The position numbers were made by a program, and so were the translations under genes. Positions 26,753 through 34,638 of a stretch of DNA of 64,000 bases are shown in pieces. Within the stretch, counting starts at the first letter, position 1. Each line of letters begins with the position of its first letter. Under the pieces are notes generated by a model. It saw only the letters and a program-made list of their open reading frames with translations, did no database searches and was not told where the DNA came from. This stretch comes from Sphingopyxis sp. TUF1 (GTDB taxonomy: Bacteria; Pseudomonadota; Alphaproteobacteria; Sphingomonadales; Sphingomonadaceae), in NCBI RefSeq assembly GCF_036687315.1, contig NZ_CP144683.1:310001-374000 (forward strand), read 5' to 3'.

Positions 26753-27343
26753 CTAAAGATAGGCCCAGGGACGCCGGGCGCGGTCGGCGTCACGAAAGCG
26801 CGCAATCTCGGCAGCACGCGCGAGGGTCATGTCGATCGCATCCAACCCGCCGATCAGCATCGCCTTGGCCTCCGCGTCGATCGCAAAGGCGATATGCTGT
26901 CCCGAGGCGCTCGTCAGCGTCTGGTGCGGCAGGTCGATCGTGATCGGCCCGTCGGCGTCGATCTGCGTCGCGTCGATTTCGACCGGGACGATGCCGTTGC
27001 GCACGCAGTTGCCGCGAAAGATCGGATTGAAGGACGCCGCGACGATCGCCCGGAAACCATATTCGGCGAGTGCCCAGGCGGCATGTTCGCGGCTGGAGCC
27101 GCAACCGAAATTGGCTCCGGCGAGCAATATCTGCGCCCCGGCATAGCGGGGATCGTTGAGAACGAACGACGGGTCGGGTTCGCGCGAGCTGATCCCGATA
27201 TAGCGCCATCCGGCAAACAGCCCGTCGGCAAGCCCGGTCTTGCCCACCGATTTCATCTCGCGTGAGGGGATAATCGCGTCAGTATCGATATTGTCGCGGA
27301 TCAGCGGCGCGGCAATTGCGGTAAGGGTGGTGAACGGAGTCAT
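26753..27343 (-). CDS. LeuD-like small subunit of an aconitase-superfamily hydratase
   Basis: The 196-residue protein starts at the ATG at 27343, overlapping the large-subunit TGA (ATGA). It shows small-subunit motifs: IRDNIDTDAIIPSREMKSVG, ILLAGANFGCGSSREHAAWA, FNPIFRGNCVRNGIVPVEID. The pair would interconvert 2-hydroxy and 3-hydroxy diacids by way of an unsaturated diacid. In biosynthetic loci this is isopropylmalate isomerase; here, in a catabolic regulon without leuA or leuB, a maleate-, citraconate- or dimethylmaleate-hydratase role is more plausible. The exact substrate is not readable. Confidence 0.88.
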   Translation of the reverse strand: MTPFTTLTAIAAPLIRDNIDTDAIIPSREMKSVGKTGLADGLFAGWRYIGISSREPDPSFVLNDPRYAGAQILLAGANFGCGSSREHAAWALAEYGFRAIVAASFNPIFRGNCVRNGIVPVEIDATQIDADGPITIDLPHQTLTSASGQHIAFAIDAEAKAMLIGGLDAIDMTLARAAEIARFRDADRARRPWAYL

Positions 27344-28749
27344 GCGCCGATCCTGCGCGGATCGGCGATACGGCCTGCAACTGCCGACGCCGCGACGGTT
27401 TCGGGCGAGGCAAGATGGGTGCGCGTACCGGGGCCCTGGCGGCTTTCGAAATTGCGGTTGGTCGAACTGATGACGCGTTCCTGCGCGCCAAAGCTTTCGC
27501 CGCCCGCGAAGAAACACATCGAACAGCCGGACTCGCGCCATTCGAACCCCGCATCGCGGAATATGCGGTCGAGCCCCTCGGCCTCCGCGGCGGTCTTGAC
27601 CATCGTCGATCCCGGAACGCAGATCGCCTTCACGCCATCGGCGACACGGCGGCCCTTCAAGATCGCCGCGGCACGGCGCAGGTCGGACAGGCGGCTGTTG
27701 GTGCACGATCCGATAAACGCTGCGTCGATCGCCAGCCCCTCGATCGGCTGGCCAGCCGACAGCCCCATATAGTCCAGTGCGCGGTCATAAGCCTCGCGCG
27801 TGTCGCGGGCCGCGACCGCGTCGTGATGCGGCACCGGGCGGCCCAGCGGTACCGCTTGTTGCGGGCTCGTGCCCCAGCTCACCATCGGCGCAACATCGGC
27901 GGCCTCGACCGTCAGTTCCGCGTCGAACACCGCGCCCGGGTCGGTAACGAGGTCGCGCCAGTTCTCGACGGCGCGATCCCATTCCGCGCCGTCCGGCGCG
28001 TAGGCGCGGCCCTTCAGATAGTCGAACGCCACCTCGTCGGGGGCGATGAAGGCGCTGAATGCCGAGAATTCGGTTGCCATGTTGCACAGGGTCAGCCGCG
28101 CCTCGACATCGAGCGCGCGGACCGCTTCGCCGGCATATTCGACGATGTGGCCTTTCGCGCCCGACGAACCGAACCGATCCAGCAGGTGCAGCGCCAGATC
28201 CTTGGCCGTGACCCCCCTGCCCAGCCGGCCGGTGACAGTGACCCGCATCGTCCGGGGCTTGCCGACGCGCAGCGTATTGGTCGCCAGCGCATGTTCGGCT
28301 TCGGTCGAGCCGATCCCCCACGCAAGCGCGCCGAGCGCGCCCTGACTGCAGGTGTGGCTGTCGGGACAGACCAAGGTGAGGCCGGGCAGAACGATTGCCA
28401 GTTCGGGCGAGATGACATGGACGATCCCCTGACGCGGGTCGTCCAGATCGAACAGCGTCAGCCCGGCGGCGCGGGCGGCGGCGCGGGTTGCCGCAATGAA
28501 CCGGGTTCCCGTGGGCATCAGCGTGGCGTCGTTGCGGCCGGGCCGCGTGTCGACGACATGATCCATCGTCGCGAAGACCTGCCCCGGCGCCGTCACGGTG
28601 CGGCCTGCGTCGGCGAGGCCGTTCAAGGCGACGCCGCCGGTGCGTTCGTGCAGCAGAATGCGGTCGATCAGCAGCAGCCCGGTGCCGTCGCCGAGATCCG
28701 CCACGAGATGATCGGCCCAGATTTTTTCGAAAGCGGTTCGCGGTGTCAT
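27340..28749 (-). CDS. LeuC-like large subunit of an aconitase-superfamily hydratase
   Basis: The 469-residue protein keeps the three 4Fe-4S cysteines (IGSCTNSRLSDLR near residue 345; SGCSMCFFAGG near 405), substrate-loop motifs VCPDSHTCSQGALGALAWGI and the C-terminal SSTNRNFESRQGPGTRTHLA. Typical LeuC has CSMCLxMN; here CFFAGGES replaces it, a departure in a region near the active site that fits a changed substrate. Overlaps by ATGA with both the CoA-transferase gene before it and the small subunit after it make the three a strict operon. Confidence 0.9.
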   Translation of the reverse strand: MTPRTAFEKIWADHLVADLGDGTGLLLIDRILLHERTGGVALNGLADAGRTVTAPGQVFATMDHVVDTRPGRNDATLMPTGTRFIAATRAAARAAGLTLFDLDDPRQGIVHVISPELAIVLPGLTLVCPDSHTCSQGALGALAWGIGSTEAEHALATNTLRVGKPRTMRVTVTGRLGRGVTAKDLALHLLDRFGSSGAKGHIVEYAGEAVRALDVEARLTLCNMATEFSAFSAFIAPDEVAFDYLKGRAYAPDGAEWDRAVENWRDLVTDPGAVFDAELTVEAADVAPMVSWGTSPQQAVPLGRPVPHHDAVAARDTREAYDRALDYMGLSAGQPIEGLAIDAAFIGSCTNSRLSDLRRAAAILKGRRVADGVKAICVPGSTMVKTAAEAEGLDRIFRDAGFEWRESGCSMCFFAGGESFGAQERVISSTNRNFESRQGPGTRTHLASPETVAASAVAGRIADPRRIGA

Positions 28750-29930
28750 CCGGCAACCGCGGCGCTTGTCAGTTCGGCGATGTCGGCTTCATCAAAGCCG
28801 ATTTCGCGCAAAATGTCGGCCCCATCCTGATCGACCGACGGGATGTCGTGACGGAGCGCCGGGCGCTGGTCGTCGAATGCGATCGGTAGCGCCGGAAGGC
28901 GCGTCGCTTCGCCTCCCGGAATGGTGACATCGACCAGGCCGTTGCCGGCGACCAGATGCGGATCGTTGAACAGGTCTTCGGGCCGCACGATCGCGGCGAA
29001 CGGCAAGCCGATTGTTTCAAGCTTTGCCACCAGATCCGACCGCGACATCGATTTGAACCGCGCGCGGACCAGCGGCAGCAGCGTGTCGCGTGCCATTACG
29101 CGCTGGTTGTTGGTCGCATAGGCGGGGTCGGCCGCGAGCGCATCGAACCCGAATGCGCGGCAAAAGGCCTGCCACTGGCTGTCGCTGACCACGCCGACGA
29201 AAAGCTGTTCGTCGGGGTTGGCGGTTTCGAACACGTCGTAAATCGCCCACGCCGAAATCCGCACCGGCATCGGTGCCGCCGCCTTTCCGGTCACCGCCTT
29301 TTGCGCCATATGCTGGCCGACGAGGAAAGCCGTGGTTTCGTAGAGCGAGCATTTGACCTCGCCCCCCTGCCCCGTGCGGTGGCGGCGCTCGAGCGCGGCG
29401 AGGATGCCGATCACCCCGAACATTCCGCCAGTGATGTCGATGACCGACGATCCGGCGCGCAGCGGCCGGCCCGGCGGCCCGGTCATGTAAGCGAGGCCAC
29501 CCATCATCTGCGTAACCTCGTCGAGCGCGGTGCGATGTTCATAGGGGCCGGGAAGAAAGCCCTTCGCCGAACAGTAGATCAGCCGTTCGTTGACCGCGCG
29601 CAGCGCCTGATAACCCAGACCGAGCCGGTCGAGTGTGCCGGGGCGGAAATTTTCGATCACAATGTCCGCATTCCCGGCCAGGCGGCGCGCGGCGTCGAGC
29701 CCCTTGGCGCTTTTCAGGTCCAGGCAGATGCTGCGCTTGTTGCGGTTGAACATCGGGAAATAGCCCGCGCCCGATCCCAGCAGGCGCCGCGTCTGATCGC
29801 CGCCGATCGGTTCGACCTTGATAACGTCTGCGCCCAGATCGGCCAGTACAACACCGACCGCCGGCCCCATCACCATGTGCGAGAATTCAACGATCCTGAT
29901 GCCGGCAAGTGGCAGTGCCTGTTCATCCAT
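28746..29930 (-). CDS. Class III (CaiB/BaiF) CoA-transferase
   Basis: The 394-residue protein has the family pattern: PLAGIRIVEFSHMVMGPAVG, LGADVIKVEPIGGDQTR, FNRNKRSICLDLK, ADIVIENFRPGTLDRLGLGY and the catalytic aspartate in YEHRTALDEVTQMMGGLAYM (about residue 137). Class III enzymes move CoA between carboxylic acids, including succinyl-CoA:citramalate transfer. With the LeuCD-like hydratase it would activate the hydrated diacid for cleavage by the HMG-CoA-lyase-family enzyme. It is the first gene of the minus-strand operon and has an operator-like repeat 39 bases upstream of its start. Confidence 0.92.
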   Translation of the reverse strand: MDEQALPLAGIRIVEFSHMVMGPAVGVVLADLGADVIKVEPIGGDQTRRLLGSGAGYFPMFNRNKRSICLDLKSAKGLDAARRLAGNADIVIENFRPGTLDRLGLGYQALRAVNERLIYCSAKGFLPGPYEHRTALDEVTQMMGGLAYMTGPPGRPLRAGSSVIDITGGMFGVIGILAALERRHRTGQGGEVKCSLYETTAFLVGQHMAQKAVTGKAAAPMPVRISAWAIYDVFETANPDEQLFVGVVSDSQWQAFCRAFGFDALAADPAYATNNQRVMARDTLLPLVRARFKSMSRSDLVAKLETIGLPFAAIVRPEDLFNDPHLVAGNGLVDVTIPGGEATRLPALPIAFDDQRPALRHDIPSVDQDGADILREIGFDEADIAELTSAAVAG

Positions 29931-29968
29931 ATATCCCCGAATCCCGCATCTTCCTGAAATATGGTTAT

Positions 29969-29988
29969 TTGATATAGATATATAACAA
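29969..29988. promoter_or_regulatory. Putative GntR operator, site 5, in the 29931-30248 gap
   Basis: TTGATATA-GATA-TATAACAA has both half sites nearly intact. It is in the 318-base divergent gap between the CoA-transferase and PhyH genes, close to the former. The rest of the gap is AT-richer than its surroundings and holds a loose TTCAATA/TATTGAA pair (30059-30065, 30102-30108). No small gene is visible in it. Confidence 0.6.
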
Positions 29989-30248
29989 AAATGCCAAGAA
30001 GTTTTGCGCGGACGGGAAAGCCGGAGCGTGATCGCGTCGTCAAAATGTCACATCAGGTTTCAATAAAATCCATGTGGCAGCGTGCACAAGGCACTGTTTA
30101 TTATTGAATTTATGGCGGCTGGCATTATGCGTGCGGATGAGATTCGGAACGCTCAATCGCGTCCATCTTCCCGCTGAGGCAGACGGCCGGTTTCCACTCG
30201 CCCGGCGCCGCTGCCACCCGATGACATACGCCTTTTTGGAGATTTCCG

Positions 30249-31055
30249 ATGCAATCCCGCCCCGAACCTGCGCTCAGCGCCGATGACATCGCGCTTTTCA
30301 TACGCGACGGCTTTGTCCGTATCGACGAGGCATTTAGCACTGAGACCGCGGAGCAAGCGCGTGCAATCCTGTGGAAGGCCACTGGATGCGACCCGGATGA
30401 TCGTTCGACATGGACCCGGCCAGTGGTGCGTCTGGACCAGTTTAGCCAGACCCCGTTTCGGGAGGCAGCCAACACACCGAAACTGCGGGAGGCTTTCGAT
30501 CAGCTCGTCGGCCCTGGCCGCTGGGTCCCTCGCGACGGCCTGGGCACTTTTCCCGTCCGCTTCCCGTCCCCCGATGCCCCCGGTGACGATGGATGGCACA
30601 TCGATGTAAGCTTCGGATATGAGCATCCGGACTTCATGGAGTGGCGTGCCAATGTGCGCAGCAAGGGACGAGCGCTGTTGATGCTCTTTCTGTTCTCCGA
30701 TGTTGGCGCTGATGACGCGCCCACCCGCATTCGTGTCGGTTCGCACATGGATGTGGCGCGGCTACTCGCTCCCGCAGGAGAGGAGGGCCTGACGTTGCGT
30801 GAGCTGGTCGCCGAAGACTTCGGGGGAACAGCGCACAGGACGGAAGCATTGGCAGTGGGAAGGGCTGGCACAGTGTATCTCTGCCATCCGTTTCTGGTGC
30901 ACGCCGCCCAACGGCATGAGGGAACGGCGCCACGCTTCATGGCTCAGCCTCCCCTGATGCCGCGTGAACCCATCTCACTCGAGCGGCCGGACGGAGACTA
31001 TTCACCCGTTGAGCAGGCAATCCTGAACGCGATCTCGCCTGACGAAAAGCAATAG
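30249..31055 (+). CDS. Phytanoyl-CoA dioxygenase (PhyH)-family protein
   Basis: The ATG at 30249 follows TTGGAG. The 268-residue protein is a Fe(II)/2-oxoglutarate dioxygenase: the HxD pair in DGWHIDVSFGYEHPDF (about 117-119), the distal histidine in YLCHPFLVHAAQRH (about 218) and the 2-oxoglutarate-binding arginine in RFMAQPP. The start DDIALFIRDGFVRIDEAFS is typical. Members hydroxylate many small molecules; the substrate is unknown. It shares a divergent promoter region with the CoA-transferase operon, so it may belong to the same regulon, but it has its own distant start and no overlap. Confidence 0.85.
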   Translation: MQSRPEPALSADDIALFIRDGFVRIDEAFSTETAEQARAILWKATGCDPDDRSTWTRPVVRLDQFSQTPFREAANTPKLREAFDQLVGPGRWVPRDGLGTFPVRFPSPDAPGDDGWHIDVSFGYEHPDFMEWRANVRSKGRALLMLFLFSDVGADDAPTRIRVGSHMDVARLLAPAGEEGLTLRELVAEDFGGTAHRTEALAVGRAGTVYLCHPFLVHAAQRHEGTAPRFMAQPPLMPREPISLERPDGDYSPVEQAILNAISPDEKQ

Positions 31056-31070
31056 CCAACGAAGCACGAA

Positions 31071-31086
31071 AGGCCGATTGCGGCCT
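31071..31086. terminator. Possible terminator hairpin
   Basis: AGGCCG-ATTG-CGGCCT lies between the convergent PhyH and CDP-alcohol transferase genes. The stem is six bp and has no clear T-run, so it is a weak candidate. Confidence 0.3.
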
Positions 31087-31148
31087 CCGCCTTCGCGGGG
31101 GCGACGGTCTGAGGCAATGCCCGCTGCTGGCACAAGGCGGCGGGAGCG

Positions 31149-32258
31149 TCAGGACGGATCTACGACGCCAGCAGCCGCCGCTTCATGTCCATAGCCAGCC
31201 CGGCCAAGCACTGCCATCGATGTGATGAACCACCCGACAGCGACGACGGCAAACAGCATCAGCATTTGCGACGCGAAGCCGGCCACGACACAGATGGCCG
31301 CAGCCGCAGCGTAGAAATCGCGCATGGTCAGCCATGTGAGCCACTGCTTCAACCTTGAGGGATTGGCGCCGAAGCGCTCCTTGACCGCGTCGAACGTAAA
31401 CGCGCGCCCCGAAACATGCGCTCGTCGGCCGATCAGGAACAGGCCGACGGCCAGAAGCACCAAGCCTGCGGCTCCGGCCGCTGCTCCGTACACTTGTCCC
31501 TGCTGCCAGAGATTGAAGCAGAGGCCGGCGAAGAACGACAGGTTCGTTGCCGCGTCGGTCATGCTGTCGAGCATCGCGCCGCGAGGCGAAGAGCGATAGG
31601 TGGCGCGTGCGATCTCGCCGTCGACACCGTCCACGATCGATGCGAGCTGGAACAGCACCGCTCCGATCACCAGTCCGATCTCGCCACCCGCAAACAAGCA
31701 TAAAGCCATTACCAGGCCGAGCATCGCGGCCACGATGGTCGCATGGATAGGCTTCACCCCCGATGCCCGGAGCCATGCGCGACTGATCAGGCGCGAAACC
31801 GGGCGGTTGATATAGCGCGAGACGATCCCGTCGCCGGGCTTGGCGGTGGCGGCGATGATCGCGTCGCCCTTGTCCCGCAGTTCGCGCAGCATATCATCGA
31901 GCATCATTTTCTGAGCAGGGAAAACCGTCCGCGCGCCCGTGGTCGCGCGAGACAGATCCAGGATCGTGCGCGCGGGAAGTAAATCTTCTCCGCGAAAATG
32001 CCGCACGTCGGCGGCGGCACTCAAGGCATCGCTGTCGGTCCATTCGACTCTCAACGACGGTGCGAGCCGCGCGAGTTCCGCCCGGCACCACGGGCTCGGC
32101 ACCCATCCCCCGGCGACCGCAACGACACAGCAATCGATCGCCGCCCCTTCCTGTGCCGCCAGTGCAACCTGATGGACGGCGCGCGCCGCCGCAGGAATGC
32201 CTGCGACCAGGCAATTTGCCGTGGCCTCGTGCGCGAAATGAAGTGCGATCAATGTCAT
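31149..32258 (-). CDS. CDP-alcohol phosphotransferase with an N-terminal extra domain
   Basis: The 369-residue protein has a soluble N-terminal part (about 1-130) and a C-terminal membrane part with the CDP-alcohol phosphotransferase motif D-x2-DG-x2-AR-x8-G-x3-D-x3-D, seen as DGVDGEIARATYRSSPRG followed by AMLDSMTD (about 215-240). The lead GDGIVSRYINRPVSRLISRA is like that of DIPP synthases, which in several archaea and bacteria are fused to an inositol-phosphate cytidylyltransferase. The N-terminal part here lacks a nucleotidyltransferase G-x-G-x-R loop and may be a degenerate version, the active cytidylyltransferase being a separate gene at 35789. It is divergent from a second such transferase. 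Confidence 0.85.
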   Translation of the reverse strand: MTLIALHFAHEATANCLVAGIPAAARAVHQVALAAQEGAAIDCCVVAVAGGWVPSPWCRAELARLAPSLRVEWTDSDALSAAADVRHFRGEDLLPARTILDLSRATTGARTVFPAQKMMLDDMLRELRDKGDAIIAATAKPGDGIVSRYINRPVSRLISRAWLRASGVKPIHATIVAAMLGLVMALCLFAGGEIGLVIGAVLFQLASIVDGVDGEIARATYRSSPRGAMLDSMTDAATNLSFFAGLCFNLWQQGQVYGAAAGAAGLVLLAVGLFLIGRRAHVSGRAFTFDAVKERFGANPSRLKQWLTWLTMRDFYAAAAAICVVAGFASQMLMLFAVVAVGWFITSMAVLGRAGYGHEAAAAGVVDPS

Positions 32259-32326
32259 ACTGGTTTGATCTCGTCATTGGTGCGAGCCTCCCGCCGCTGT
32301 ACGGCGGAAGGCGAAGAGGGGCTGCA

Positions 32327-33262
32327 ATGCAGCGAGCAGGCCGAAGGATGATATTGGATACCCGATCGAACCGTCGCCCGCCGACCGCGTCGGCTTTGAA
32401 CGTGAAAGCCGGACGTCCGCGCGAATTGCAGGATGCCCTGAATTTCCATGTCTTTCATCCGCTGGCGCGGCGTCTGGCACTGCTGCTCGCGCGCACGCCA
32501 GTCACGCCGAATATGGTGTCGGTTGCGGGCGGGATGATCGTCGTCGCCGCGGGGCTCGCCTATGCGCAGCCCGGCTTGGCTCTGGCAGGCCTGGCTCTTC
32601 ATCTGGCCTGGCATGTGATCGACGGCGCCGATGGCGATCTCGCGCGGCTGACCGATCGCGCCAGCCCCCGAGGCGAGTTGGTCGACGGAATCTGCGATTA
32701 TGCCAGCCACATCATTCTTTACCTGATCCTCGGCTGGCTTCTTCAGGACGACATCGGACCGATCGCCTGGCTGCCCGTGGTCGGTGCCGGGATGAGCCGG
32801 ATCGTGCAGGCCAACCATTACGAAGTTCAGCGTCGGCAATATCAATGGTGGCGCTATGGAACGCCCTGGCTCCGATCCATCCAGGGCGAAGGCGTCGGCA
32901 CGGCGGCGGGCATGAGGTTTGGCGCCGCTTATCTGCTGCTGGCGCAGAAAATTGCACCCCATGCCGCCACCGCCGACAAGGCGGTCGCCGAAGCGAGCGG
33001 AAATCCCCAGCAACTGGTGCGAACCCAAGAAATTGTCGGGCGAATTTCGAAACCCATGCTGGCCGCGCTCGCGCCGCTCGGTGCCAACTACCGCACCATC
33101 GCGCTCGGCCTTTCGATGCTGGCAGGATCGCCGCTCTATTTCTTTCTGTATGAAGCGACGGTCCTGAACCTCGCGCTTCTGCGCTCGATCCGCGTCGCCA
33201 ACCGATCGACTTCGCGCCTGATCGCCGAATTGCATCATGCGGCAGCCAGCACACGGCGATAG
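32327..33262 (+). CDS. CDP-alcohol phosphotransferase
   Basis: The ATG at 32327 is supported by GAGGGG six bases upstream; an ATG at 32252 would overlap the divergent gene. The protein has about 311 residues and several membrane helices. The full motif is DGADGDLARLTDRASPRG followed by ELVDGICD (about 100-125), preceded by LLLARTPVTPNMVSVAGGMI and followed by SRIVQANHYEVQRRQYQWWR and YGTPWLR. This form is frequent in sphingomonads. It would join an alcohol (perhaps inositol phosphate or a lipid) to a phosphate from a CDP-activated partner at the inner membrane. Its 3' end overlaps the convergent glycosyltransferase gene by 28 bases. Confidence 0.87.
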   Translation: MQRAGRRMILDTRSNRRPPTASALNVKAGRPRELQDALNFHVFHPLARRLALLLARTPVTPNMVSVAGGMIVVAAGLAYAQPGLALAGLALHLAWHVIDGADGDLARLTDRASPRGELVDGICDYASHIILYLILGWLLQDDIGPIAWLPVVGAGMSRIVQANHYEVQRRQYQWWRYGTPWLRSIQGEGVGTAAGMRFGAAYLLLAQKIAPHAATADKAVAEASGNPQQLVRTQEIVGRISKPMLAALAPLGANYRTIALGLSMLAGSPLYFFLYEATVLNLALLRSIRVANRSTSRLIAELHHAAASTRR

Positions 33263-34386
33263 ATCGCAAGCGTATCGGCCGCGAACGTGCGCCAGCTCAG
33301 CTGGGCCGCGCGCGCCAGCCCCGCCCCGCGCATCGTTTCTGCCTGCTTCGGGTCCGTGACGGCCTTGCGCAAGGAAGCAGCGATTGCATGCGGATCGTCG
33401 GGGGGCGCCAACAGCGCAGCGCCGCCGGTCACTTCGGGCATCGCAGAAAGGTTGCTGGTGACGACGGGGCACCCGCAAGCCATCGCCTCTGCCAGCGGAT
33501 TGCCAAACCCTTCGCAGAAAGAAGGGTGCAGCAAGGCAGCTGCCGCCGAATAGAGTTGCACGAGATCTTGCCGGCTCACCGAACGCAACAAGCGCACGCG
33601 GCGTCCGATCCCGAGCGCTTCGGCGAGCCGCAGCAAACGATGCGCGCGCCTGCCCATCCGCTGGACGAGGATCAGGTCGATGTCGGGTCGATCGGCAAAG
33701 GCGATGGCGAAAGCGCGCACAGCGCCTTCGTGGTTCTTATAGGGGGCATATTGTCCGACCGTCAGCACGAATGGCCTGCCGGTCCGGACGCCAAGTTGAC
33801 CGAGCTGCGCCGCATCGCGCCGCGCCGGGCGAAAGTCGGAGGAAACCCCTGACAGCGTGACGAAGGTACGGCCCGCAGCCGCCGGGAAACGAGATACAAT
33901 CTCGGCCCGGCTCGCTTCGCTGACCGTGGCGATCGCCGCGGCACTGCGCAGCGCCCGCTTGATGCCATGGGCGTGAAACAACGCCTGCGGCCGGCCGTGG
34001 GGACGCGCATTGCACCAGTGCGGATGGGTAAGCCACATGAGATCGTGCACCGTCGTGACACAGGGCATACCGAGCCCCGCTGGCATGATATTGAAGGTGG
34101 CGTGAAACAGGTTCACGCCCGATAAATCGACCACGCGCGGCAGCCACCACATCGTCGCGGGGCCGTTGGCCGCCGCAGGCACCGCAATTTCCCGCACGTT
34201 GGCGGCGTCGCTCAGTCGGCGGTCGTGGGCGGGGGATCGCAGGAAAAGAAAATCAAGGTCGGGCGCGAGATCCGGGACAAAGTCCACGAGCGCGCGGACG
34301 GTTTCCGCGATGCCGCTGGGACGCGGGCCGAGATAGCGGCAATCGATGCAGATGGTGGCCCGGTCGTGATCGTTTCGCTGGCTCAC
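33235..34386 (-). CDS. GT4-type glycosyltransferase
   Basis: The 383-residue protein begins at a GTG (34386) behind GGAGCGGAG. It has the GT-B fold: an N-terminal acceptor half with CIDCRYLGPRPSGIAETVRA and TTVHDLMWLTHP, and a C-terminal donor half with FVLTVGQYAPYKNHEGAVRA, LLHPSFCEGFGNPLAEAMAC (the E-x7-E region) and PVVTSNLSAMPEV. It is a retaining glycosyltransferase, probably of the surface-glycan locus. It lies on the opposite strand between a CDP-alcohol transferase and ino1. Donor and acceptor sugars are unknown. Confidence 0.9.
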   Translation of the reverse strand: MSQRNDHDRATICIDCRYLGPRPSGIAETVRALVDFVPDLAPDLDFLFLRSPAHDRRLSDAANVREIAVPAAANGPATMWWLPRVVDLSGVNLFHATFNIMPAGLGMPCVTTVHDLMWLTHPHWCNARPHGRPQALFHAHGIKRALRSAAAIATVSEASRAEIVSRFPAAAGRTFVTLSGVSSDFRPARRDAAQLGQLGVRTGRPFVLTVGQYAPYKNHEGAVRAFAIAFADRPDIDLILVQRMGRRAHRLLRLAEALGIGRRVRLLRSVSRQDLVQLYSAAAALLHPSFCEGFGNPLAEAMACGCPVVTSNLSAMPEVTGGAALLAPPDDPHAIAASLRKAVTDPKQAETMRGAGLARAAQLSWRTFAADTLAIYRRVLAAA

Positions 34387-34638
34387 TTCAACTCCGCTCC
34401 AACTGCGAAAAAACCACCGTCCGGGCGGCGACGCTGCCCTGAAAAGTCGCGACTCTTTGTAAGACGGAGCGGCAAGCTACTGCCCGTAAAAATTTTCACG
34501 CGGCGGTGCCAAGGCTGTTGGCGGGCGACTCCGTTAAGTCGGAGAGATCAGTAACCGCGAACGGAGGCAGGGATATCATCTTTGGCCGATGAAAGCAGTG
34601 AGCTGGCCAAGATGTCTGTCGAAAAAGAGAGAATATTG

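Noticed and set aside
27415..28830. Plus-strand open frame of 471 codons over the LeuC-like gene
   Set aside because: The minus strand has all aconitase motifs and operon overlaps; the plus frame has none.
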